DNA of 64,000 bases from NCBI GenBank assembly GCA_034003325.1, contig JAVEYW010000018.1, positions 1 to 64,000 on the forward strand, in the 5' to 3' direction. How positions within the stretch are numbered: position 1 is the stretch's first letter; each line of letters begins with the position of its first letter. A model generated the notes under the pieces. That model saw only the letters and a list, made by a program, of their open reading frames with translations. It was not told where the DNA came from and searched no databases. Below are positions 1 to 7,191 of this stretch, piece after piece. This DNA comes from Desulfobacterales bacterium. GTDB taxonomy: Bacteria; Desulfobacterota; Desulfobacteria; Desulfobacterales; JAFDDL01. The translations under genes were made by a program, and so were the position numbers.

Positions 1-307
1 TCAAATCCGCCTCGGAAAGAAGATCAAACCGGTTCTGCACGATGCCTACATCAAAGTTCCGGTCCCCGTCATCGGAGTTGATGTCCCCGATCAGATTGCT
101 CTCCGCGCCGTGCAACCGTTGCTGCAGCGTGTACCGGATCGTGTTGTCCCAGCGGATGAAAAGATCGTCATTCCCCGTTGGAATGTTGAACGCAACGGCA
201 CTGCCAATTCCCCAGGTCAATACCAGCAGCAGTACCCAAAACCCCGTAAAAAAGCTTTGCCTTCCGGCTCCTCCCTCATCATGCTTGTTTCTGCTGTTCT
301 CTTTCAT
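1..307 (-). CDS. DUF1302 family outer-membrane protein, N-terminal part (runs off the window)
   Basis: Reading leftwards from an ATG at 307 gives about 102 codons without a stop to the window edge. A GGAG ribosome site lies about 7 nt upstream of the ATG. The product has a basic, hydrophilic start, one hydrophobic stretch (GFWVLLLVLTWGIGSAVA, around residues 23-40) that looks like a signal peptide, and then a segment with IRWDNTIRYTLQQR and NSDDGDRNFDVGIVQNRFD. This pattern (WD.T..Y, DDG.RNFD.G.V.NR.D) is what I know from the start of DUF1302 proteins, which are predicted outer-membrane beta-barrels often found beside hydrocarbon, steroid or lipid degradation genes. It lies downstream of the DUF7064/7065-like gene on the same strand. 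The C-terminal barrel is outside the window. Confidence 0.72.
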   Translation of the reverse strand, partial: MKENSRNKHDEGGAGRQSFFTGFWVLLLVLTWGIGSAVAFNIPTGNDDLFIRWDNTIRYTLQQRLHGAESNLIGDINSDDGDRNFDVGIVQNRFDLLSEADL

Positions 308-652
308 ACTGAGCTCCTTCTCCTTTGGTTGGTTGTTGCCTTCGCTGAAACACAGCGGACAAGGCTTCCAGGCACCTTTTCTATGACTTTTCAGCGCCTT
401 TCCGTTCCGCTAAAAAAGAGCGCCTCCAGATATGCCCCAAAAACCGAGCAAAATAAAAAATAGCTTCCGCCGCATGCCACCCGGATTATATTGGAAGAAA
501 CTGAAGCCCTCTGGTAAGCCTAATCCGGCAAAGCCGGATGCTGGGATGCATAAAAGCCATCTTTCACCTTCGGCGAATATACACGCAAAAACGTGCATGT
601 TTCTGGTAAAGGGACTAAACCTGCATCGTCGGAAACTAACTGTATGAAGCAA
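308..652. other. Intergenic region with dispersed repeat copy A
   Basis: No convincing gene lies between the DUF1302 and DUF7064/7065-like genes. Most of 520-607 is one copy of a dispersed repeat described separately. The remaining sequence holds the ribosome site of the DUF1302 gene. Short open frames here overlap the repeat and resemble no protein I know. Confidence 0.6.
520..607 (-). repeat. Dispersed hairpin repeat, copy A
   Basis: On the minus strand this reads CAGAAACATGCACG, a short loop, GCGTGTATATTCGCC, GAAGGTGAAAGATGGC, then CCCAGCATCCGGCTTTGCCGG. It matches 30758-30868 on the plus strand almost base for base over about 90 bp, except that copy B has additional CAGCATCC units. It ends in the small hairpin CCGGC-AAA-GCCGG. 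Partial copies lie near 19583-19635 and 56212-56300. Confidence 0.85.
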
Positions 653-1627
653 TCACCGGCCGGCCCTGAAATCCAGTCCCGCCAAACGATCAAACTGCCA
701 GTTTTCCTGAGAGTGCCCATAACCAAAGCCTTTTCGGCCAACAGCATGCCACTCTACCATGCTGAGCTTTGCTTCGATGTTGCTGTAGCAAGACCAAGGA
801 TGCTGAGCGATGGTTGTACCGATCAGGACATGTTCAAAATCGTTGATATCGACAAAGCGCATCTCGTAGCCGACCGGAAACTGGCCATGCCGGATGGCTC
901 GCGCCATGCCGGATTTGAACCCGCACACCCTCCCGTCGACGAGTGCATAACCATGGGCAAACTTAAATGCTTCCCAGCCCTTGGCCCACGGGTCTAAGCT
1001 AAAGATCGCCTGTACAGAGTAGTCCAGTCCAAAAACGGCATTAATCCAGCCCATGCCGCTCATAAGACGTTCGTTGCGCGGCCCCCAGCTGTGATCCATC
1101 AGTGTGACGCAATCGACCTCGAAACTGCGTCCACGGATTTTAGTCGTTCCGGTAACATGGGTGGTCATGTCGAAATGGTTCGAATAGGCAGCGCCAAAGC
1201 CGCTCTGATTGGGGTCTTTTGATGCAAGCGGGTCCATTGATGGGTCGCTGATATCAAAAGGTTCCATAATCCCCTTAACATGCCAATCGAACTCAGTATC
1301 GTCTATTCCCACATAGTGGATATGGTAGTCGCGTGGCTCATTGGATGTCTTGACACTCAGCCCGTTCGGCAAGCTATAGTCCTCAAGCTTCGCGGGCATC
1401 GGCAGATGTTGCTGACAATCCAAGTAGATGGCATCCATCGCATGATGGCTGATGCCATTGATTGCCCTGATATCGGAAACAAAGGCGCCCACGCCCGCAC
1501 GCGCAATCGTGTAAACCCAGGCCGTAATGTTGGGTTCAGGGATATATATAGAAAAGAAATTGGTTTCTCCCCAATCATAGCTGACATCACTGGGTGTGTG
1601 AAAGCGAACATCCTCTGGACGAATCAT
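653..1627 (-). CDS. DUF7064/DUF7065-like (AttH/CrtC-type fold) protein
   Basis: 324 aa, ATG at 1627 with the ribosome site AAAGGAG about 8 nt upstream. It has no signal peptide or membrane segment. The sequence is rich in Trp, Tyr and His, with FDMTTHVTGTTKIRGRSFEV followed by MDHSWGPRNE near residues 175-185. A DHSWG(P)R signature after a beta-rich region is what I recall from DUF7064/7065 proteins, related to the lipocalin-like AttH/carotenoid 1,2-hydratase fold. These are seen near terpene, steroid and hydroxylated-lipid degradation genes, but no reaction is established to my knowledge. It precedes the DUF1302 gene on the same strand, and a sigma-54 activator gene diverges on the other side, so the two minus-strand genes may be its target. 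The family assignment is from memory of motifs. Confidence 0.55.
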   Translation of the reverse strand: MIRPEDVRFHTPSDVSYDWGETNFFSIYIPEPNITAWVYTIARAGVGAFVSDIRAINGISHHAMDAIYLDCQQHLPMPAKLEDYSLPNGLSVKTSNEPRDYHIHYVGIDDTEFDWHVKGIMEPFDISDPSMDPLASKDPNQSGFGAAYSNHFDMTTHVTGTTKIRGRSFEVDCVTLMDHSWGPRNERLMSGMGWINAVFGLDYSVQAIFSLDPWAKGWEAFKFAHGYALVDGRVCGFKSGMARAIRHGQFPVGYEMRFVDINDFEHVLIGTTIAQHPWSCYSNIEAKLSMVEWHAVGRKGFGYGHSQENWQFDRLAGLDFRAGR

Positions 1628-2252
1628 GTTTTTTCTCCTTTATAAAATTAATTTTCTTCTTCGTTGTGGCATGAAGCTCAAGCCTTAAGACGTAAGCCAA
1701 AAAAGGTTTAAGCTAAAACAGCTTGCATCGCACGACAGTCTGTCTTCGAAAAATCAAAAATGTGTGACACAAGCTTTTTTATAGCAAATCGCATACCACA
1801 GTTGCATGTATTTGATATGATATGTTTTTGCTACATTATCAGGCAGCTGAAACATAAAGCACAATGCATTTTTAATCATTTCATCATCAAAACGACTTTG
1901 CATAATAAGGCCACAACCGTTGCTTTATCATATTGTTTTATATATAAATATGTTTCGGAAGGAAGCCGATTGCGGCTTGTTTCCGGGCGATTGTTTCATG
2001 GTTGTTATTTCAACATATAAAGTTGTTATTTAAACTTTTGCTTGATTTAAAATTGCATGGGAGTATGATTATAACATACGCATTCAACGCTTCATTACGG
2101 TCGCAGGCAAATGTATATTTGAGCAGGGGCGCAGGCAGTGCTTGAGCTATCCGTATTAGATGTCCGGCATCCCCGGAAAAAGCGATTTGAGGAACGTTGA
2201 TATATAAACACCCCTACCAGCCAATGACACGACACCCTTAACCAGGAATCAT
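1628..2252. other. AT-rich divergent control region
   Basis: 625 bp between the divergent DUF7064/7065-like gene and the sigma-54 activator gene. It is clearly more AT-rich than its neighbours. I see no coding potential and no clean -24/-12 (TGGCAC-N5-TTGCA) site on either strand. GATATATAAAC at about 2198-2208 recurs at about 6004-6014 upstream of the flavodoxin-family gene and could be a shared -10-type element. Upstream activator sites would be expected here but cannot be defined by eye. Confidence 0.4.
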
Positions 2253-5200
2253 ATGATCTCTGATCTTCCCGACTTCTCACCGGTTCAATGGGATTTTTTA
2301 TCGGTACTTGAAGCATTCGCATCGCCCCTACCGATCGATATTGTCGGAACCCTGGTTCCGCTTACAGCAGTATCTCTATTCGACCTGATGGAACGTGCCG
2401 CTCAGCTTAATATTCTTGAAACAACGAGCGGTCACGTCTTTGCATTATCATCGAAACTTCCTTCAATCATTACCGAAAAGCTTCAGGCCATCAATACACC
2501 GCTTCGGATTTCAGAAATGATCGACGCCTTGACCATATCCAACTTACTGGATCGGCTCGATCCCGAAATAATCGCCAAATTACTTTTGAAAGCGCAACGA
2601 GAAGAAGATGCGGTAACCATTCAGTCGTCATTAGCGGAAAAAGCCGTTCTCAGTCAGGACGTGAATACGGCCATTGTGTTCTTAAGACAGGCGCTTGAAG
2701 GAAGACATCTGCGTAACAGAAACTATTCGATCGATACGCAACTTGTTTCCCTCGTATTAAAAGTTTCCGATTTATGTTTTGCCAACGGGAAAGGCTTTCC
2801 TGAAGCCCTGTCACTCCTGCAGAAGACGTGCTTCATTTGCGAGGCAACAGGGGATAAACGTTCCCGAGCGATGATCGATATGCATATGGGAATGCATTTT
2901 TACCTCTTCAATATGTTCGATGAGTCCTTGAAAGCACTTTCAGCAGGCAAGCAGGCGGCTGAAGCGTTCGGCGACAACGATATTTTAAACTATGCCGCCG
3001 GGTACGTCGGGCTTTATTACCTGATACAAGGTGATTACAAAGAAGCACTGGCATATTTTGAAACGGCTGTGGAACAAAACAGGTTGCCGGGAAACGATGA
3101 CATCAATCCGTTTGCCCCCGTGTTCTTCAGCCTGTCCGCCATGGCCTTTTACCAGTTTGATCGTGCGTTTACCATTCTGGATGTTTTTCATCGCAAGGCA
3201 GAGCAAAATAACCGATCGGGAGCCGCCGCCCTATTAAGGGCCGTTCTAGGGTATATCCTGATGAACCATCAAAAAGAAAAAGAGGCCTTATACCATCTAT
3301 CCATCGCGCAGAACGCGGCCGGCGAGCAGTGTAACGCCTTTGCGCTGTGCTGGGTCAAGCTGTTTATGACGTATCATCAATTTATGATGGGTAATTTGCC
3401 GGAGGCCCGAAATGCGTTTATCAACGCCACGGATAACGCTGCAAAAGCCAATCTGGGCCTGCCGGTCGCCACATTTCCTTGGATTTTGGACATGCTTCTT
3501 GAATTTGAACGCCAAAATATTGCACCGGTTCCAAATTGCAGTCTTACCAACGCCATCGACATTATAATGAACGGGCCAAGCGCTTCCACCAAGGGATTGG
3601 CCATGCGAATTCTTGCCAAACGCGCCGTATTGAATAAACTCCCGGTCGGACAAATTTACTCTTACCTTCAAAACAGCCTAAAATACCTGGAACACACCGG
3701 GTTTATGGTCGAATTGTCAAAAACCCGAATAGAGATGGCCCGCCTTGAACTGTCAAAGGGAAACCGTGATCATGCGAGAGATTATGCGCAAGATGCATGG
3801 CGGGATTTGCCCGGGTATGCGGAACATGTTTTCCCGGATGATCTTCAGCACCTGATTGAGAATGTTTCTAAAGGATGGATACTTAAAAGCTTTATGTCAC
3901 CGGAGGTTGTCTTTAACCGGTTTTCTACGATATTGGAAAAGGTTGTCCCGGCCTCCGACCTGAAAGTGCTGCTTCGTCGCGTGGTAACCGCCACCAATTG
4001 GTTTTTCAGCGCGGAGCGTGGCGGGTTTTTTTTATTTGAGGGGGACGTCAAAAAGGCCAAGGCGATACTCCTGGGCGCGGTCAATCTGACCGAAATCGAA
4101 ACCGCCTCTCTAAATTTCAATACTTCGATGAATCTCATGATACAAGCGATTCAAAACGACCGCCCCTTGATCAAGAAAATTGCAATGGCCGGGCATTCAA
4201 AAATGATTCCGGTTCTTTGCATTCCCGTTAATCCGGGAGAAGGCCGCCACGGGGTTTTATACCACGACAACGCCGTTCTATCGGACTGCTTTGATTTTTT
4301 GGACGACCACGCGCTGAACCTTCTCAAAATCCACCTCAATGGTCTATGCCGCCAAATATGGGAATACTGCCGGTCGGCGCAAAGAAATAAAAATCTCTTA
4401 TCGGAAGAAATCATAGAACAGGGCGCTGTCTTGAACAAAAGCATCATCGGACAAAGCCCGGTTTTTCAGGAGGTATTGAAAAAAGCCCGGCGCATCGCCG
4501 GTTCGGATTCCCCGATTCTGATCCAGGGGGAAACCGGCGCAGGCAAAGAAGTCATGGCACGATGGGTTCATAAACACAGCCCTCGCCGCAATAGCCCCTA
4601 TGTTATTATCGATTCGACGACCATAGCGGAAAACCTGATCGAAAGTGAACTTTTCGGGCATGAAAAAGGTGCATTCACCGGTGCCGATCGTCAAAAACCC
4701 GGTCGCGTCGAACTGGCAAGCGGAGGGACGTTGTTTCTTGATGAAGTGGGAGAGCTGCCGCTTTCAATTCAAGCAAAGCTGCTACGAGTTTTGGAAGAAA
4801 AAACATTTACCCGGGTCGGCGGAAGTCGTGTTCATCAATGCGATTTTCGATTGATTGCCGCGACCAATCGTAATCTCGCCGCAGAGGTGAAGACCGGCCG
4901 GTTTCGGCAAGATCTGTTTTACCGTCTTAATGTGCTTCCGATAGAAATCCCCCCGCTGCGAGAAAGAAAGGAGGATATCGTTCTCCTGGCGCGGCACTTT
5001 TTGGAACTCGCGTGCAAACGTCTCAAGCGTTCTCAGCCTCCCATTACACCGGCCGATGTCTCGGCATTGCTCGCTTATCCCTGGCCTGGAAATATTCGAG
5101 AGCTGAAAAATATTATCGAAAGGGCGTCCCTTCTTTCAAGCGACCACCGTTTGGAATTGCAATTGACTGTGGCGCCGGAAAGCCGGCAAGCAAGCGCATT

Positions 5201-5402
5201 TGAGGATATGCCGACAATGTCCGAATTACAGCGCAGATATATCGCCCATGTATTGAAGGCAACCGGCCGGCAAATTGGCGGGCCGAATGGCGCAGCGAAC
5301 GTTCTCGGAATGAATCGATGCACCCTTTACTCTCGAATGAAAAAGTTGGGTATGTCCTTGGATGATGAAAGTGACATCAATCTTTCCGCCTTACCTCTGT
5401 AA
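2253..5402 (+). CDS. Sigma-54-dependent activator with TPR-like and GAF N-terminal region
   Basis: 1049 aa, ATG preceded by AGGA about 5 nt upstream. Residues about 1-520 form a long helical region with TPR-like repeats (for example around ALSLLQKTCFICEATGD and GYVGLYYLIQGDYKEALAYF). About 550-690 look like a GAF-type sensory domain. An AAA+ sigma-54 interaction module follows: Walker A GETGAGKE near 759, the sigma-54-contacting loop GAFTGA near 806, Walker B GTLFLDEVGELP near 826, and an arginine-finger region. The C-terminus (about 1003-1032) is a Fis-type helix-turn-helix. There is no receiver domain, so control is probably by ligand or protein binding rather than phosphorylation. It probably activates the flanking DUF7064/7065-DUF1302 genes or the downstream flavodoxin-family gene; that is inference from position. 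The gene is much longer than ordinary activators of this class (about 450-650 aa). Confidence 0.9.
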   Translation: MISDLPDFSPVQWDFLSVLEAFASPLPIDIVGTLVPLTAVSLFDLMERAAQLNILETTSGHVFALSSKLPSIITEKLQAINTPLRISEMIDALTISNLLDRLDPEIIAKLLLKAQREEDAVTIQSSLAEKAVLSQDVNTAIVFLRQALEGRHLRNRNYSIDTQLVSLVLKVSDLCFANGKGFPEALSLLQKTCFICEATGDKRSRAMIDMHMGMHFYLFNMFDESLKALSAGKQAAEAFGDNDILNYAAGYVGLYYLIQGDYKEALAYFETAVEQNRLPGNDDINPFAPVFFSLSAMAFYQFDRAFTILDVFHRKAEQNNRSGAAALLRAVLGYILMNHQKEKEALYHLSIAQNAAGEQCNAFALCWVKLFMTYHQFMMGNLPEARNAFINATDNAAKANLGLPVATFPWILDMLLEFERQNIAPVPNCSLTNAIDIIMNGPSASTKGLAMRILAKRAVLNKLPVGQIYSYLQNSLKYLEHTGFMVELSKTRIEMARLELSKGNRDHARDYAQDAWRDLPGYAEHVFPDDLQHLIENVSKGWILKSFMSPEVVFNRFSTILEKVVPASDLKVLLRRVVTATNWFFSAERGGFFLFEGDVKKAKAILLGAVNLTEIETASLNFNTSMNLMIQAIQNDRPLIKKIAMAGHSKMIPVLCIPVNPGEGRHGVLYHDNAVLSDCFDFLDDHALNLLKIHLNGLCRQIWEYCRSAQRNKNLLSEEIIEQGAVLNKSIIGQSPVFQEVLKKARRIAGSDSPILIQGETGAGKEVMARWVHKHSPRRNSPYVIIDSTTIAENLIESELFGHEKGAFTGADRQKPGRVELASGGTLFLDEVGELPLSIQAKLLRVLEEKTFTRVGGSRVHQCDFRLIAATNRNLAAEVKTGRFRQDLFYRLNVLPIEIPPLRERKEDIVLLARHFLELACKRLKRSQPPITPADVSALLAYPWPGNIRELKNIIERASLLSSDHRLELQLTVAPESRQASAFEDMPTMSELQRRYIAHVLKATGRQIGGPNGAANVLGMNRCTLYSRMKKLGMSLDDESDINLSALPL

Positions 5403-5424
5403 AACCTGCCATGCTGCCCGTGGT

Positions 5425-5847
5425 CTATGACTGAAAACTCGCCTTCCCCTCGATTACCGCCACAAGCCGAGAATCTTCCAACGCCGCGGTTCGATGAAAC
5501 ATGACCGCTCGATACGCTTCCGAAGACAGCATACCGAAAAAGGCCTTTCGAGACGGATATCGGACGATCAGCATATCATCCCATTGTTCGGTATCCGGGC
5601 CGATAATCGTCGCTAACGCGGTCCCCATAAAAATAACTTTCCCGCCGATTGATTTAACAAGGGGAAAAGAGTGTTTGGTGTAACGTAAATAAGCCTCCCT
5701 TCCGGAACAAGGCGTTTCGTTTTGATACCCTGAATGATCAGCAACTTGTCGATATTTTAACAAATTAAGCATCGTGATGGGGGAATCATCCATCGCCGGG
5801 CAATCCAGCACTTGAAGTTTTTCATCTTTAATCTCAACTGTTTTCAT
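5425..5847 (-). CDS. DUF1330 family protein
   Basis: 140 aa, ATG at 5847 preceded by an AAAGGAGAGG ribosome site. The protein is small and soluble, with MDDSPITMLNLLKYR near the start and, later, DDMLIVRYPSRKAFFGMLSSEAYR. The pattern (hydrophobic strand, LNLLKY, then a VRYPS...F..M..S..Y region) is that of DUF1330, dimeric alpha-beta-barrel (ferredoxin-like) proteins of unknown function. It is convergent with the sigma-54 activator gene (22-bp gap) and divergent from the flavodoxin-family gene. No catalytic role is claimed. Confidence 0.75.
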   Translation of the reverse strand: MKTVEIKDEKLQVLDCPAMDDSPITMLNLLKYRQVADHSGYQNETPCSGREAYLRYTKHSFPLVKSIGGKVIFMGTALATIIGPDTEQWDDMLIVRYPSRKAFFGMLSSEAYRAVMFHRTAALEDSRLVAVIEGKASFQS

Positions 5848-5978
5848 CCCCTCTCCTTTGCTCTGAAATCACATTATTTTTTTCCATATCATGCAGATAG
5901 TCTTCATTTCAACCGCCGCCGGCCAAATGGCTATTTGTTTAACATTGAATTGTTTTCTTTTTTCGTATAGTCATATAG

Positions 5979-6009
5979 GCGTTGTGCGTTACGCAACGCG
6001 CCTGATATA
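5979..6009 (+). promoter_or_regulatory. Inverted repeat overlapping a possible promoter of the flavodoxin-family gene
   Basis: GCGTTG at 5979-5984 and CAACGC at 5994-5999 flank TGCGTTACG. A weak -35 (TTGTGC, 5982-5987) and a -10-like GATATA (6004-6009) are spaced 16 bp, so the repeat would sit on the -35 region as a repressor operator would. The start codon is at 6042. The promoter elements are weak; only the inverted repeat is certain. Confidence 0.35.
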
Positions 6010-6041
6010 TAAACCAATTCAACTTTGAGGGGTAGCGACAA

Positions 6042-6710
6042 ATGCCGGAAACAGAAGTTTCGATATTGGGATTATCCGCCACCATTATAAAAGACGGAAA
6101 TTGTGATGTGGCCGTACAGGAAGCGCTCAAAGAAGCGGGTAAAATGGATGGCGTAAAAACAAAGTTCATCAGCATGGCGGATAAACGGGTCGATATGTGC
6201 AAGGATTGTCAGCATTGCATGAAGCACGCAAGCCCGTGCAATGTGGATGATGATGCCAACCGGATACTTGAGGAGATGACGCGGGCCGACGGCATCATCT
6301 TTGGAACCCCTACCTGGTGTCGAACCGTGGCGCCGCCGTTGCTTCATTTGTTCTCAAGACTCAGAACCACCGCCTTTTTTACGCAAGCCTTGAGGAACAA
6401 AATAACCGGCCTGATTACAGTGGGTTTTTTAGGTCACGGCTTGGATTACACCTTGCAGACAATGGACGAATTCACCTATGGTCACGGCATGATACGAGCT
6501 GCCAGGGCGACGGTCATTTCGAGTTCGATTATTTTTGGCGGAAGACCCGACTACCTGGAACACGGGGTTTTGGATGACAAGCGCGGCATGCGATATGTCA
6601 AAATAGTGGGGCAACGGGTGGTAGAGTTGTCCAAAATGATAAAATACGCCACGGAAGCAGGGATTGCCCCGCCCACGAAATTTAATATCGCTACGGGAGG
6701 GTCCATGTGA
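6042..6710 (+). CDS. Flavodoxin-family / NADPH-dependent FMN reductase-like protein with cysteine cluster
   Basis: 222 aa, ATG preceded by GAGGGG about 9 nt upstream. The N-terminal strand EVSILGLSATIIKDGNCD corresponds to the FMN-phosphate loop of the flavodoxin-like fold. Residues about 46-62 carry the cysteines of MCKDCQHCMKHASPC, the spacing seen in iron-sulfur flavoproteins and related FMN reductases of anaerobes. FGTPTWCRTVAPPLLHLFSR follows, equivalent to the isoalloxazine-binding loop (GTPTY....PP...F). It is likely a flavoprotein electron carrier or quinone/FMN reductase. The redox partner is unknown. The gene stop lies within a few bases of a truncated DUF4160 gene on the other strand, which suggests a rearrangement point at about 6711-6720. 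Confidence 0.75.
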   Translation: MPETEVSILGLSATIIKDGNCDVAVQEALKEAGKMDGVKTKFISMADKRVDMCKDCQHCMKHASPCNVDDDANRILEEMTRADGIIFGTPTWCRTVAPPLLHLFSRLRTTAFFTQALRNKITGLITVGFLGHGLDYTLQTMDEFTYGHGMIRAARATVISSSIIFGGRPDYLEHGVLDDKRGMRYVKIVGQRVVELSKMIKYATEAGIAPPTKFNIATGGSM

Positions 6711-6856
6711 GGCGGCAAGTGGCCCGAAAAAACTGAAAGGTGGCGGATATCGATTAAAGCCACGTTGCCGCTGTATTCCGCATGGAAATGCGGAGGGTTA
6801 TGATCTTCAAAGAACATCTTGATGACGATTCCGAAGAAGCGACTGATTTCAGGCAT
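6711..6856 (-). pseudogene. DUF4160 protein, truncated
   Basis: From ATG at 6856 the frame gives MPEISRFFGIVIKMFF, then EDHNPPHFHAEY and ALIDI...GHLP. That is the classic DUF4160 start (PPHFH motif), a small family usually encoded next to DUF2442. The similarity stops at about codon 46-47, near 6717. From there the open frame only continues as the antisense of the flavodoxin-family gene, down to 6551. The usual tail of about 35-40 residues is missing, so this is a 3'-truncated copy. The start overlaps the end of the upstream DUF2442 gene by 8 nt, so the original two-gene unit is still visible. Confidence 0.65.
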
Positions 6857-7133
6857 AAATAGACTCGCGACGTAAGGCGGGAAAAACGTCCTCCGGTTTT
6901 TTCCCCGTAACTTTTAGGTACAAGGCGTCCGGGCAGAGATCAACTCTATCGAGCCAGATGAGCTCGCCGGATAAACCGATTCGGACCTGTTCGAAAATAC
7001 GCGGGTCGAGCCATAAATCAAAAACACCTTTGCCGACCAGTTCGGAGAGGTCAACCACACCACATACACCGTCATCAAACGTCACTTCCAAACAATAATC
7101 TTCTAATACGGAAACCTTGGTGACTTTAACCAT
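6849..7133 (-). CDS. DUF2442 family protein
   Basis: 94 aa, ATG at 7133 preceded by AGGAGG about 7 nt upstream. The body reads VLEDYCLEVTFDDGVCGVVDLSEL followed by a FDLWLDPRIFEQVRIG strand and a DLCPDALYLKVTGKKPE end, the normal length and layout of DUF2442 (split here as shorter quotations: LEVTFDDG, VDLSEL, DPRIFEQV, CPDALYLK). DUF2442 and DUF4160 genes usually travel as a pair and have been suspected to form toxin-antitoxin-like modules. No activity is shown here, and the partner is truncated. Confidence 0.75.
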   Translation of the reverse strand: MVKVTKVSVLEDYCLEVTFDDGVCGVVDLSELVGKGVFDLWLDPRIFEQVRIGLSGELIWLDRVDLCPDALYLKVTGKKPEDVFPALRRESIYA

Positions 7134-7191
7134 TGTGCCGTACCTCCTTTTCGCAATAAGATACCACGAAATGGGGTGTTTTGAAAATGGC

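Noticed and set aside
410-652. 80-aa minus-strand open frame
   Set aside because: It reads through repeat copy A and shares its peptide only with the repeat-derived extension at 30765.
1628-2252. Sigma-54 (-24/-12) promoters for the activator's targets
   Set aside because: Only poor matches such as TGGCTTACGTCTTAAG on the minus strand, which lack the GC at -12.
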